Positions 10,246 through 20,062 of a DNA stretch of 64,000 nt are shown piece after piece. The number at the start of each line of letters is the position of its first letter. Position 1 is the stretch's first letter. Where the stretch lies: positions 62,001-126,000 of the forward strand of contig JAFGTV010000022.1 of the NCBI GenBank assembly GCA_016938875.1. Reading direction: 5' to 3'. The stretch is from Paracoccaceae bacterium. GTDB taxonomy: Bacteria > Pseudomonadota > Alphaproteobacteria > Rhodobacterales > Rhodobacteraceae. The notes below the pieces were generated by a model. The model was not told the DNA's origin. It ran no database searches and was given only the letters and a program-made list of their open reading frames with translations. Both the position numbers and the translations under genes were made by a program.

Positions 10246-10338
10246 GGCCGCCCCCCTTTCCAGGAAGTGTCGGGCAGGGCGGCGCGGACTGCCTTGCGGC
10301 AGATCAATCCGGGCCGCGCAAAGGGCGGGCGCGCGGCC

Positions 10339-11139
10339 TCAGGCCTTCATCCGATAGCCGCAGTCGAACCAGTACCAGCACAGCCCCAGCACCGCCGCCG
10401 TGCTGGCCGAACAGACCGCCAGCCCCAGCCAGGGCGAGCTGTCCGATTGCCCGATCACGCCGAACCGCAACCCGTCGATCAGGTAGAAAACCGGGTTCAT
10501 ATGGGTGATCGTCTGCATCGCCGGCGGTAACCGCTCGATCGAGTAGAACGTGCCCGACAGGAAACTCAGCGGCGTGACGATGAAATTGGTGATCGCCGCC
10601 ATCTGGTCGAACTTGTTGGCAAAGATCGCCGCCACGATCCCCAGCCCCGCCAGGAACGCAGACCCCAGCAGCACGAAAACCAGCGCCCACAGCGGATGCG
10701 CCACCCCCATGCCCAGCACGACCACCATCAGCGCCCCGATCGCCAGCGCCACCAACACCCCGCGCGCCACGCCCCCCGCGGCATAGCCCAGCACCAGTTC
10801 GGCGGCCGACAGCGGCGGCATCAGCGTGTCGACGATGTTGCCCTGCACCTTGGAAATCACGATCGAGGACGAGGTGTTGGCAAAGGCGTTCTGGATCACC
10901 GTCATCATCAGGATCCCCGGCGCCAGGAACTGGATGAACGGCACGCCCATCACCTCGCCCCGCGCGGGACCGATGGCCAGCGAAAACACCCCCAGGAACA
11001 GTCCCGCCGTCACCAGCGGCGCGGCCAGCGTCTGGGTCCAGACCCCCATGAAGCGTTGGATCTCGCGCGCGCTCAGCGTGTACAGGCCCAGCCAGTTGAC
11101 CCGCCCGAACCGCCGGATCCCCATTCCCGTTGCTTCCAT
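10339..11139 (-). CDS. ABC-2 type transporter permease
   Basis: MEATGMGIRRFGRVNWLGLYTLSAREIQRFMGVWTQTLAAPLV...; ABC2_membrane pattern with PLSFLSGTFYSIERLP. Confidence 0.9.
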   Translation of the reverse strand: MEATGMGIRRFGRVNWLGLYTLSAREIQRFMGVWTQTLAAPLVTAGLFLGVFSLAIGPARGEVMGVPFIQFLAPGILMMTVIQNAFANTSSSIVISKVQGNIVDTLMPPLSAAELVLGYAAGGVARGVLVALAIGALMVVVLGMGVAHPLWALVFVLLGSAFLAGLGIVAAIFANKFDQMAAITNFIVTPLSFLSGTFYSIERLPPAMQTITHMNPVFYLIDGLRFGVIGQSDSSPWLGLAVCSASTAAVLGLCWYWFDCGYRMKA

Positions 11140-11292
11140 CGCCCTTACCCCCTCTTGCTGGCCGCATCTTGCTGGCTTGCGCTTGTATCCCCAAGGCGCC
11201 CCGGATTAGAATAGGGGCTTGATGGAATTCTCCAAGCCGGCGGGCGCTTGGGGCCCGCGCGGCCCGCCCCGCCGACAGCCAAGGAAACATGC

Positions 11293-11883
11293 ATGTCCTG
11301 GACCGAAGACCGCGTTGAGACGCTGAAACGAATGTGGGCCGAGGGCCAGTCGGCCAGCCAGATCGCCAAAGAGCTGGGCGGCGTCACCCGAAATGCCGTC
11401 ATCGGCAAGGTGCACCGGCTGGGCCTGTCCAACCGCGCCGGCAGCGGTGCGGCCAAACCCGCGCCCGCCAAGGACAAGCCGGCCAAGGTCGATCCCCCCG
11501 CGGCCAAGCCCGCGCCCCAGCCCCAGGCCGAAAAGAAACCGGCCGAACGCCCGGCGCCCGAACCCGCCGCTGCCGCCGTGGCCGCACCGACCCCGGCCGT
11601 GCGCAAACCGATCGTGCCCGCCGGCCAGCCGCTGCCACCGCAGCCCTCGGCCAACGAGATCAGCCCCGAGACCCTGGCCTCGGTGCGCGAGGTGGAAAAA
11701 ACCGCCAAGCGTCTGACCCTGATGGAACTGACCGAACGGACCTGCAAATGGCCTATCGGCGATCCGGCAACGGATGATTTCTGGTTCTGCGGCCTGCCCG
11801 TGCAACCCGGCAAACCCTATTGCGAGGCCCATGTCAGCGTCGCCTTTCAACCGATGAGCTCGCGGCGCGACCGTAAACGCTGA
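11293..11883 (+). CDS. gcrA: GcrA cell cycle regulator family protein
   Basis: MSWTEDRVETLKRMWAEGQSASQIAKELGGVTRNAVIGKVHRLGLSNR; C-term CKWPIGDPATDDFWFCGLPVQPGKPYCEAHVSVAFQP. Confidence 0.95.
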   Translation: MSWTEDRVETLKRMWAEGQSASQIAKELGGVTRNAVIGKVHRLGLSNRAGSGAAKPAPAKDKPAKVDPPAAKPAPQPQAEKKPAERPAPEPAAAAVAAPTPAVRKPIVPAGQPLPPQPSANEISPETLASVREVEKTAKRLTLMELTERTCKWPIGDPATDDFWFCGLPVQPGKPYCEAHVSVAFQPMSSRRDRKR

Positions 11884-11931
11884 GCGCGGCCCGCCTACCA
11901 CCCATCCCGCGCGCATAGCCCCGGAAGGGCT

Positions 11932-11985
11932 GGGTATTTGACCCAAGAAGGGACACCAATCCCCCCCTTCGTGGGTCAAATACCC
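11932..11985. repeat. 21-bp inverted repeat (1 mismatch, 12-nt loop) downstream of gcrA; possible bidirectional terminator
   Basis: GGGTATTTGACCCAAGAAGGG ... CCCTTCGTGGGTCAAATACCC between convergent gcrA and AsmA-family gene. Confidence 0.85.
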
Positions 11986-12024
11986 GACCTTTCCAATACC
12001 CGCCGGCGGCGCATGGTCGGGGTT

Positions 12025-13989
12025 TCAGTTCCCGCCCAGCAGCTTTTTCAAACGGCGTTTGGCCTTGTCCTCCAGCTTGCGCTTGGCGGCATCTTCTAGA
12101 CTTTCGCCTTCCTCCGCCTCTACGCCCAGCGCCTTGGCGGCGGCGGCGCGGGCTTTTTCCTCCAGCGCCTTTTGTTGCTCTTCGAGGTCCAGCTTTTCCT
12201 TGGCCAGGGCCTCCAGGTCCAGGCGGAACCGCGGATTGGCCCAGGTGCCCGTGATCAACAGCGGCACCTTGACCCCGCCGGTGCCATCGGCCCCGCTCAG
12301 GGCCGTCGGCACCACGCGGTAGTCGATCGTTTGCGCGCCGATGCCGACCTTGCCCTTGCCAGAGGCGCGCAGGAGCGGCGCCAGAAAGGCCAGGTCGTCG
12401 TTTTTCAGAACACCCTTTTCGATGGTGAAATTCGCGGTGATCGCGTCAAAGATCGTCTTGGCCCCGGCCCCGACATAGGATGTGTCCAGGGTGCGCAGCA
12501 TTCCCACCAGGTCCAGCCCGCGCAATTCTCCCTTGCCAAAACTGACGCTGCCGCTGCCTGACAGGCTGTTCATGATCGCCGCGACCGACCCGCCCGACCC
12601 CAGAAAGGTCACGCTCAGGTCGCCTTGCCCGATCAGCCGATCATAGTCGGCCAGATCGCTCAGCAGCGGTTGCATCGCCACGCCCGCGATTTTCAGGTCT
12701 CCGCCCACCGACACCCCGCCGCGCCCGTTGAGCACGATATTACCGCTGACACTGCCCTGGTAACCGCGCACCTCGCGCAGGTTCAGCACAAGGCGGCGGT
12801 CGGTCAGCGTGGCGGTGATGCGGCTGGCGCCGAGTTGAGCCATGCCCAGGTTCACGCTGTCGGCGGTCAACGACACCTCGGCATCGAGCGCGCCCAGCGC
12901 ACTGACATCTATCGGATCAGAGGGCCAGCCCCCCGTGCCCCCCCCACCGTCGCCGCCCGCGCCGCCGTCGGTGCCGCCGCCGGTAAAGGCCGACAGATCC
13001 AGCGCGCCGGCGGTGAACTGGCCGTTCAGCCGTGGTTTGCCGGACAGGTACAGGTCCGCCGCCCCCGACAGCACGTTGCCATCCTGACGCAGCGTCGCGT
13101 CGCGCAGGTGCACCGACCCTTCGGGCGCATAGGTCAGCTGGCCTGCCATCTCCAACCGTTTCCCAACACCGGCAGGCAGTATGGGCGCGGCCTGGCCCAG
13201 CGCCCCAAAGAGGGCGCCCAGGTCCGACACATCCGCGCTCAGCGCGCCATCGGCGGCCAGCGGCACCAGCCCGGCGCGCCCGTCAAAGCCGACCTTGGCC
13301 GCGCCGATGGACACATCCGCCACCAGCGCCGAAACCGCACCCCCCAGCAGCCCCGAAAAGCTGCCCACGGTGGTGCGCGCCGTGATCCGCTGGCCGTTGA
13401 GGTTTGCGGCCAGCGTCACGTCGGCGGGCCCGTCGAAGTACGGCAGGGCAAGGGTGGCATCCAGGCCCGTCACCTCGGTCCGGGTGCCCGCGGCACGGTC
13501 GATATAGATCACTTGCCCGTCGCTGATCTGCCCCTTGTCCAGGGTAAAGGCGCGCATCCCGCCGCCTCCGCCCGCTGTGGGCGCGGCGGCGTCCGGGGCG
13601 GCAGCGCCCGCGAAAATCCAGTTGGCCCGCCCGTCGGCGGCCTTTTCCAGCACGATCCGGGGCGATTGCACCGTCACCTCGCGGATAACGATCGTCCCCC
13701 CCAGCAGCGCCTTGAGGTCCAGCCCGATCGACAGCCCCTGGGCGGCCAGCATCGGCCCCTCGTCCGACCACTGCGCGTTGGACAGCGTCACCGGCCCCGT
13801 CGCCACGCCGATCTGCGGCCAGATCGACGGCGCAAGCCGCCCCGACAGCGTCAGGTCGCGCCCCGTCGCGGCGCGGATCTGGTCCGAGGCAAGGCCCGCG
13901 ATCTTATCCGCGGGCAACAAAAACAGCGCGCCGATCATCAGACCGGCCAGCACGACAAGTGACACAAGGATACGGATCAGCCAGCGCAT
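12025..13989 (-). CDS. AsmA family protein
   Basis: [69 protein letters not shown]...; start chosen internal to ORF. Confidence 0.9.
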   Translation of the reverse strand: MRWLIRILVSLVVLAGLMIGALFLLPADKIAGLASDQIRAATGRDLTLSGRLAPSIWPQIGVATGPVTLSNAQWSDEGPMLAAQGLSIGLDLKALLGGTIVIREVTVQSPRIVLEKAADGRANWIFAGAAAPDAAAPTAGGGGGMRAFTLDKGQISDGQVIYIDRAAGTRTEVTGLDATLALPYFDGPADVTLAANLNGQRITARTTVGSFSGLLGGAVSALVADVSIGAAKVGFDGRAGLVPLAADGALSADVSDLGALFGALGQAAPILPAGVGKRLEMAGQLTYAPEGSVHLRDATLRQDGNVLSGAADLYLSGKPRLNGQFTAGALDLSAFTGGGTDGGAGGDGGGGTGGWPSDPIDVSALGALDAEVSLTADSVNLGMAQLGASRITATLTDRRLVLNLREVRGYQGSVSGNIVLNGRGGVSVGGDLKIAGVAMQPLLSDLADYDRLIGQGDLSVTFLGSGGSVAAIMNSLSGSGSVSFGKGELRGLDLVGMLRTLDTSYVGAGAKTIFDAITANFTIEKGVLKNDDLAFLAPLLRASGKGKVGIGAQTIDYRVVPTALSGADGTGGVKVPLLITGTWANPRFRLDLEALAKEKLDLEEQQKALEEKARAAAAKALGVEAEEGESLEDAAKRKLEDKAKRRLKKLLGGN

Positions 13990-14094
13990 GAGGGCCCCCA
14001 AACTCGGTTTCCCCACAGCCTAGGCCGCGCGCCCCCGCGCAACAAGCGCGGCTTGCGCTTTCGCGCGCGCGCGCGGCGCCCTATATGGGCAGGC

Positions 14095-15471
14095 ATGAGC
14101 ACCAACCCGCCCGATCTGCGCCCCGACCTCGCCCCGCGTGCCCGCATTGCCGGTGACGCGCGTCCCGGACAGCCGACCATCGGCATGGTCAGCCTTGGCT
14201 GTCCCAAGGCGCTGGTGGACAGCGAACGCATCCTGACCCGCCTGCGCGCCGAGGGCTATGCCATCAGCCCCGATTATGCCGGGGCCGACGCGGTAATCGT
14301 GAACACCTGCGGGTTCCTCGATTCGGCCAAGGCCGAAAGCCTGGAGGCCATCGGCGAGGCGCTGGCCGAGAATGGCCGGGTCATCGTGACCGGCTGTTTG
14401 GGGGCAGAGCCGGGGTTCATCACCGGCGCGCATCCAACGGTGCTGGCCGTCACCGGGCCGCAGCAATACGAACAGGTGCTGGATGCGGTCCATGCCGCCG
14501 TGCCGCCCGCGCCCGATCCGTTCGTCGATCTGCTGCCCGCCACGGGGGTGCATCTGACGCCGCGCCACTTCAGCTATCTCAAGATTTCCGAGGGGTGCAA
14601 CCACGCCTGCAAGTTCTGCATTATCCCCGACATGCGTGGCAAACTGGCCAGCCGCCCGGCCCATGCCGTGCTGCGCGAGGCCGAGAAACTGGTCGAGGCG
14701 GGTGTCCGGGAATTGCTGGTGATCAGCCAGGACACCTCTGCCTATGGGGTGGATATCAAGCACGCCGAGGCCAATGGTCACCGCGCCCACATCACCGACC
14801 TGGCCCGCGACCTGGGGGCGTTGGGGGCCTGGGTGCGGCTGCATTATGTCTATCCCTACCCCCATGTGCGCCAGTTGATCCCGCTGATGGCCGAGGGATT
14901 GATCCTGCCCTATCTCGACATCCCGTTTCAGCACGCCCATCCCGACACCCTGCGCCGCATGGCGCGCCCGGCTGCGGCGGCGAAAACCCTGGACGAGATC
15001 GCGGCCTGGCGGCGCGATTGCCCCGACATCGCCCTGCGCTCGACCTTTATCGTGGGCTATCCCGGCGAGACCGAGGCGGAGTTCCAGACCCTGCTGGACT
15101 GGCTGGACGAGGCGCAGTTGGACCGGGTGGGCTGTTTCAAATATGAAAACGTCGCCGGGGCGCGCTCGAACGCGCTGCCCGATCATCTGCCCGAAGAGGT
15201 CAAACAGGACCGCTGGGACCGCTTCATGCAAAAGGCCCAGGCGATCTCCGAGGCCAAGCTGGCGGCAAAGGTCGGCCAGCGGCTGGAGGTGATCGTCGAC
15301 GAGGTGGACGAGGACGGCATCGCCACCTGCCGCACCAAGGCAGACGCGCCCGAGATCGACGGCTGCCTGTTTATCGACGAGGGCACCCAGGGGCTGGCCC
15401 CGGGCGATATCGTGACCGTCGAGGTGGACGAGGCGGGCGAATACGATCTGTGGGGGGTGCGGACCCCCTAG
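14095..15471 (+). CDS. rimO: Ribosomal protein S12 methylthiotransferase
   Basis: [24 protein letters not shown]..., radical SAM motif [26 protein letters not shown]. Confidence 0.96.
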   Translation: MSTNPPDLRPDLAPRARIAGDARPGQPTIGMVSLGCPKALVDSERILTRLRAEGYAISPDYAGADAVIVNTCGFLDSAKAESLEAIGEALAENGRVIVTGCLGAEPGFITGAHPTVLAVTGPQQYEQVLDAVHAAVPPAPDPFVDLLPATGVHLTPRHFSYLKISEGCNHACKFCIIPDMRGKLASRPAHAVLREAEKLVEAGVRELLVISQDTSAYGVDIKHAEANGHRAHITDLARDLGALGAWVRLHYVYPYPHVRQLIPLMAEGLILPYLDIPFQHAHPDTLRRMARPAAAAKTLDEIAAWRRDCPDIALRSTFIVGYPGETEAEFQTLLDWLDEAQLDRVGCFKYENVAGARSNALPDHLPEEVKQDRWDRFMQKAQAISEAKLAAKVGQRLEVIVDEVDEDGIATCRTKADAPEIDGCLFIDEGTQGLAPGDIVTVEVDEAGEYDLWGVRTP

Positions 15472-15811
15472 CACCGGGGCCAGCGGATCGGTCCCGGACC
15501 CAACCGTGCAGAGGTGCCGACCGCGCGCCGCCCCCGCCCCGGCGGGCGCGTACCCTGTCGGTCCGTGGCGTGACGCGCCCAACGTTGGGCGGTGCAGCCG
15601 CGCGGGCGGCGCGCGGGCGGCACCACCTGGAATCATGCCAACACGCTGATCCCGGAACCGTTCTGACCCAAACAGCCATAGGCCAGCACGCCCCGGCCAC
15701 GCGCGGCGGTGGGGGCAGGCCCGCACGCATGACAAACCGCCGCACCCGCGACGGGACGCGGCGCGGGCTGCGTATTACCCCGCGATTTCAACACGCACTT
15801 TAAGGGTTCCC

Positions 15812-16306
15812 ATGTCCACGCTTCGCAAAATCGCCACGCCCCTGACCATTGGCACGTCCCTGCTGATGTCGGTGACCGGTGTCTTGATGTTTTTCCACAC
15901 CGATACCGGGTTGAACAAACTGGCCCATGAATGGATCGGCCTGCTCTTCGTGGGGGCCATCGGGCTGCACGTGCTGGTCAACCAGCGCCCCTTTATCGCC
16001 CATCTCAAACGCCCCTTGGGGCAGGCTGCGGCGCTGGCCTTTGGCGGCGCGCTGATGCTGAGTTTTCTGCCCCTCGGGGGACAGGCAAAGGGGGGTGGGC
16101 GGCCCGATTTCGCGCTGTTGCAGCGCATCGAAACCGCGCCGATCGCCGCCGTGGCCACAGTTCTGAACGAAAACCCCGAGGATCTGGCCGCGCGGCTGCG
16201 ACTGGCGGGGTATCCGGCCACCGATCTGGACAGCACCATCGCCGGGCTGTCGGGCGGCGGCAAGAAAGAGGGGATGGCACTGATCTCTGTGCTGCTGGCC
16301 CAATAG
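15812..16306 (+). CDS. DUF4405-like membrane protein
   Basis: MSTLRKIATPLTIGTSLLMSVTGVLMFFHTDTGLNKLAHEWIGLLFVGAIGLHVLVNQRPF. Confidence 0.8.
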   Translation: MSTLRKIATPLTIGTSLLMSVTGVLMFFHTDTGLNKLAHEWIGLLFVGAIGLHVLVNQRPFIAHLKRPLGQAAALAFGGALMLSFLPLGGQAKGGGRPDFALLQRIETAPIAAVATVLNENPEDLAARLRLAGYPATDLDSTIAGLSGGGKKEGMALISVLLAQ

Positions 16307-16310
16307 CGCC

Positions 16311-16620
16311 CTGACGCAGCAGCACGAAACGCCAGGGCGCGGTGCCGCGCGCCCAAGTGCGATGGCGCATGCCGTTGTCCGCGATCACATGGATCACCGG
16401 GGCCTCGCCCTCTGATCGACGGCGATCACGCGCCCTGCGTCCCGGCCCCCCCCCGGGGGGGGGCGTCGCCGCCGGTTTCCACGCCGCCATAGGCGCGCCC
16501 GTCTGGGTTATGCCCCTCGGCGCGCCATGTCCCGCCAAGCGATTGCGCGCGTGCCACACCCGCGCCCAGCCACGTCGCCCGCAGCGCGGCCAACAGCGCC
16601 AGAGCGTTGCGGCATGTCAT
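16311..16620 (-). pseudogene. Decayed small secreted protein gene with frameshifts around a C9G9 palindrome
   Basis: Signal-peptide start MTCRNALALLAALRATWLGAGVARAQSLGGTWRAEGHNPDGRAYGG in one frame; GRVIAVDQ and EGEAPVIHVIADNGMRHRTWARGTAP in other frames on the same strand. Confidence 0.55.
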
Positions 16621-16652
16621 GCAGCCCCCGTTTCACAGGGCCTGCCCCAGGC

Positions 16653-16913
16653 TCAGGCCGTTTCCTTGAGCGCCTCGATTCGGGGTTTGAGCGCGCAATA
16701 GCCGGGCAGATCCTCGGCCCCCGCGCTTTGGCAGGCCATCCAGGCCATGCAGCTTTCCCCGCGGTCGCAGTGGCAACAGCGCGCGACCAGTTCGGCGAAC
16801 TCGCCCCGGCCCATCCGTCCGACACTCAGCGCCTCGTTGACGTTCACCCCGATGGTGCGCGCCATGCCCTGGGCCAGCCAGAAATGTTTGGAAAGCTTAC
16901 CTTGGTCTTCCAT
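16653..16913 (-). CDS. DUF6455-like four-cysteine protein
   Basis: MEDQGKLSKHFWLAQGMARTIGVNVNEALSVGRMGRGEFAELVARCCHCDRGESCMAWMACQSAGAEDLPGYCALKPRIEALKETA. Confidence 0.8.
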   Translation of the reverse strand: MEDQGKLSKHFWLAQGMARTIGVNVNEALSVGRMGRGEFAELVARCCHCDRGESCMAWMACQSAGAEDLPGYCALKPRIEALKETA

Positions 16914-16918
16914 CGCCC

Positions 16919-17188
16919 TCAGGCGGACGCCAAACGCGCCCGCATCGCCTCCAGCAGATCCTTGTTGCGGCAATAGCCGGGCGTCTCTTCGACGCCGGCC
17001 TTGTTCTCCTCCAGCCACCCCTTGCAATGGGCCGGGTCGGTGCAGCCCAGGCAGCGCGACACGGTGGCCTGCATTTCCTCTGGGGTCCAGCGACCGGCCA
17101 TCGTTTCCTCGGCCAGGTCGACCCCCAGGGCTTCGGCCATCTTCTCGACCAGTTCGGCGTGTTCGTCGTACCGTTGCTTGCCGGACAT
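16919..17188 (-). CDS. DUF6455-like four-cysteine protein (paralog of neighbour)
   Basis: MSGKQRYDEHAELVEKMAEALGVDLAEETMAGRWTPEEMQATVSRCLGCTDPAHCKGWLEENKAGVEETPGYCRNKDLLEAMRARLASA. Confidence 0.8.
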   Translation of the reverse strand: MSGKQRYDEHAELVEKMAEALGVDLAEETMAGRWTPEEMQATVSRCLGCTDPAHCKGWLEENKAGVEETPGYCRNKDLLEAMRARLASA

Positions 17189-17247
17189 AACCCACCTCCT
17201 GTTGCCATGGATTGGCGGTACTAAACCCCAAGGCGCGCGGCGCTGCA

Positions 17248-17261
17248 TTGATACGTGTCAA
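17248..17261. promoter_or_regulatory. FNR/FixK-like box TTGATACGTGTCAA
   Basis: TTGAT-N4-GTCAA, one base off TTGAT-N4-ATCAA; lies between divergent DUF6455 (17188) and DCC (17310) starts. Confidence 0.55.
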
Positions 17262-17309
17262 ATTGGCGCCAGGGCTGTTTTGCGGCGATTTGCGCCCTAT
17301 GTGCGGGTC

Positions 17310-17699
17310 ATGGAAGAGACCGAAGTGATCTATAACGCCTCTTGCCCGATCTGTTCGCGCGAGGTGGACGGCTATCGCCGGCTCAGCACATCGCGGGGTC
17401 TGGCGATCCGTTACAGCGATCTGGAGCAGGCCGATCTGGCCCGCTGGGGGCTGAGCACCGAGGACGCCGCGCGGCGCCTTCATGTGATCCGCGACGGCCA
17501 GTTGATCGCGGGGTTTCCGGCCTTTCTGGCGCTATGGGCGGACCTGCCGGGCTGGCGCTGGCTAGCACGGGTTCTGGGCGCGCCGGGGCTGCGCCATCTG
17601 GCCGGGCTGGGCTATGACTGGCTGGCGGCACCCGCGCTTTACGCGCTGCATCGCCGCCGTCTCAAACGCGCCCTTCACAAGGCGCCCGTCAGCCGCTAG
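17310..17699 (+). CDS. DCC family thiol-disulfide oxidoreductase-like protein
   Basis: MEETEVIYNASCPICSREVDGYRRL... CxxC after beta1; family C-terminal. Confidence 0.88.
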   Translation: MEETEVIYNASCPICSREVDGYRRLSTSRGLAIRYSDLEQADLARWGLSTEDAARRLHVIRDGQLIAGFPAFLALWADLPGWRWLARVLGAPGLRHLAGLGYDWLAAPALYALHRRRLKRALHKAPVSR

Positions 17700-17708
17700 C
17701 GTGATCTC

Positions 17709-17954
17709 ATGTTCACGATCGAGCACGAATTCGACGCCACGGTGATCACCCTCATGGATGAGGGCAAGGGTCATTTGCAAGAAGACGTGACCGTCACCGC
17801 CTTTGAGGATTGCGTCACGGTGGAGCAGTTGGACCCGCGCACCGACCAGGTGCACAAGATCACCCTGTCGCTGGCCCAGATCCACGAATTGGGCGCCGCC
17901 CTGGACCTGCCCGAGGGGATCTACCGGATCGGCCCCGAGCCGTCCCAGCCCTAG
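17709..17954 (+). CDS. Conserved hypothetical protein
   Basis: 81 aa MFTIEHEFDATVITLMDEGKGHLQEDVTVTAFEDCVTVEQLD...; directly follows DCC gene. Confidence 0.7.
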   Translation: MFTIEHEFDATVITLMDEGKGHLQEDVTVTAFEDCVTVEQLDPRTDQVHKITLSLAQIHELGAALDLPEGIYRIGPEPSQP

Positions 17955-18205
17955 CCCAGCACCACAAAGACCTTGTCGCGCGCGGTCTGGCCCCGGATCA
18001 GGTCCAACCGCGATTTCGGCACGCCCAGCGCCTTGGACAACAGCTTGACGACCGCGGCGTTCGCCTTACCGTCCTCGGGCACGCAGGTGACATAGACGCG
18101 GATCTGCCCGTCCGGCTCGATCACGATGCGGTTACGCGAGGCCTTGGGCGTGACGCGCAGGGCGATCTGGGTGCCGGGAATGGCAAGGTGCGCAAGCTCT
18201 GACAT
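17951..18205 (-). CDS. DUF167/YggU family protein
   Basis: LRVTPKASRNRIVIEPDGQIRVYVTCVPEDGKANAAVVKLLSKALGVPKSRLDLIRGQTARDKVFVV. Confidence 0.92.
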   Translation of the reverse strand: MSELAHLAIPGTQIALRVTPKASRNRIVIEPDGQIRVYVTCVPEDGKANAAVVKLLSKALGVPKSRLDLIRGQTARDKVFVVLG

Positions 18206-18310
18206 GGGGTCTTGGTCCCGCATCGCCGGGCCCGCGTCAAGACGGGCACAGCGGGGTTGAACCCCGCCGGCCGATGACCGACATCTGGGGCAGCCCAAAG
18301 GAGACCGTTC

Positions 18311-18889
18311 ATGCCCGATCCCCGCCCCGAGGTTCTCGACTTTCTGCTGAGCCGCCGTTCGCGCCCGTCCAAGACCCTGGCCGGCCCCGTGCCCAGCCGC
18401 GCCGGTCTGATGCCGATCCTGACCGCCGCCGCGCGCAGCCCCGATCACGGCAAGCTGGAGCCATGGCGCTTTGTCGTGCTGGAAAAACCCGCGCTGCACC
18501 GCCTGGCCGGCCTGGTGCGCACCCGTGGCGCGGCCCTGGGCAAGACGCCCGAGGCGATCGACAAGGCCGCAAAGCACTATGAGCACGGCGGTTTGGCCGT
18601 GGTCGTGATCGCGTCGCCCAAACCCTCGGACAAGGTGCCCGAGATCGAGCAGTTTTATTCCGCGGGCGCAGTGTGCCTGGCGCTGTTGAATGCAGCACTG
18701 GCCTCGGGCTGGGGTGCGAACTGGCTGTCGGGCTGGGCCAGTCACGACCGCATCTTCGTGGCCGAGGGGCTGGGGCTGGCCCCGCACGAAAAGGTCGCCG
18801 GTATCATCCATATCGGCACCGAAACCGCCCCGCCCCCCGAGCGCCCGCGCCCCGACCTGGACGCCATCACACAGTGGGTTGCCGAATGA
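18311..18889 (+). CDS. Nitroreductase family protein
   Basis: LLSRRSRPSKTL...AARSPDHGKLEPWRFVVLE...SAGAVCLALLNAALASGWGANWLSGW. Confidence 0.92.
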   Translation: MPDPRPEVLDFLLSRRSRPSKTLAGPVPSRAGLMPILTAAARSPDHGKLEPWRFVVLEKPALHRLAGLVRTRGAALGKTPEAIDKAAKHYEHGGLAVVVIASPKPSDKVPEIEQFYSAGAVCLALLNAALASGWGANWLSGWASHDRIFVAEGLGLAPHEKVAGIIHIGTETAPPPERPRPDLDAITQWVAE

Positions 18890-19587
18890 TCCTGACCGCC
18901 TTTCTGAAAACGCTGGGCCAGATCGGCGACCGGGCCTTTCGACGGGTGCTGTTTCTGGGGCTGGGGCTGTCGGTGCTGTTGCTGGTGGCGATCTACGCCG
19001 CGGTGTTCGGGTTGATCGGCTGGCTGGTGCCCGACAGCTTCACCCTGCCCTGGCTGGGGCAGGTGCATTGGGTCGACGAGATCCTGTCCGGCGCCTCGCT
19101 GATCCTGCTGCTGGTGATGTCGGTGTTCCTGATGGTGCCGGTCGCCTCGGCCTTTACCGGGATCTTCCTCGACGACGTGGCCGAGGCGGTCGAGGCCAGG
19201 CATTACCCCGGCCTGCCCCCTGCCCCACGCATCCCGCTGGGTGCCCAATTGCGCGACAGCGTCGGGTTCATGGGGGTGCTGGTGGCGGTGAACCTGGCCG
19301 CGCTGATCTTGTATTTCATCGTCGGGCCGTTCGCGCCGCTGCTCTTTTGGGCGGTCAACGGGTTCCTGCTGGGCCGGGAATATTTCCAGATGGCCGCGAT
19401 GCGGCGGCTGGGCCGCGCCGGGGCCGTGGCGCTGCGCAAGCGTCACGGGCTGACGATCTTTGCCGCGGGCCTGTTGATGGCGGTGCCGCTGTCCCTGCCG
19501 CTGGTGAACCTGGTGATCCCGATCCTGGGGGCGGCGGTGTTCACCCACCTCTTTCACCGGCTGGCAGAGCGGGATACGGCGGGCTGA
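18886..19587 (+). CDS. EI24 domain (CysZ-like) membrane protein
   Basis: MILTAFLKTLGQIGDRAFRRVLFLGLGLSVLLLV...VNGFLLGREYFQMAAMRRL; ATGA overlap with nitroreductase. Confidence 0.9.
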   Translation: MILTAFLKTLGQIGDRAFRRVLFLGLGLSVLLLVAIYAAVFGLIGWLVPDSFTLPWLGQVHWVDEILSGASLILLLVMSVFLMVPVASAFTGIFLDDVAEAVEARHYPGLPPAPRIPLGAQLRDSVGFMGVLVAVNLAALILYFIVGPFAPLLFWAVNGFLLGREYFQMAAMRRLGRAGAVALRKRHGLTIFAAGLLMAVPLSLPLVNLVIPILGAAVFTHLFHRLAERDTAG

Positions 19588-19594
19588 GGCCGGT

Positions 19595-19999
19595 TCAGAC
19601 CTGTTCCAGCTCGATCAGGGTGCCGTTGAAATCCTTGGGGTGCAGGAACAAGACAGGCTTGCCATGGGCACCGATTTTCGGCTCTCCGCTGCCCAGAACC
19701 CGCGCGCCGCTGTCGCGCAGCCGGTCGCGGGCGGCCAGGATATCGTCCACCTCGTAACAGATGTGGTGGATGCCGCCGGCGGGGTTCTTTTCCAGGAACC
19801 CCTTGATCGGGCTATCATCGCCCAGCGGATACAAAAGCTCGATCTTGGTGTTGGGCAGGTCGATGAAAACGACTGTCACCCCGTGATCGGGCTCGTCCTG
19901 CGGTGCGCCGACGGCGGCGCCCAGCGTGTTGGCATATTGCGCCATGGCGGCCTGAAGGTCCGGCACGGCGATGGCGACATGGTTCAGACGGCCGATCAT
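19595..19999 (-). CDS. mce: Methylmalonyl-CoA epimerase
   Basis: MIGRLNHVAIAVPDLQAAMAQYANTLGAAV...GGIHHICYEVDDILAARDRL. Confidence 0.94.
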   Translation of the reverse strand: MIGRLNHVAIAVPDLQAAMAQYANTLGAAVGAPQDEPDHGVTVVFIDLPNTKIELLYPLGDDSPIKGFLEKNPAGGIHHICYEVDDILAARDRLRDSGARVLGSGEPKIGAHGKPVLFLHPKDFNGTLIELEQV

Positions 20000-20062
20000 G
20001 GCACTCTCCCGTTTGAAAAAACTGGCCCGGTTATCGGTCGCGCACACCCGGCGCGCAACCCC

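Noticed and set aside
10304-11290. 328-aa minus ORF
   Set aside because: Alternative frame of the ABC-2 permease at 10339..11139
14061-14076. CG-repeat tract upstream of rimO
   Set aside because: Short alternating CG run expected by composition in this GC-rich genome; no supporting structure
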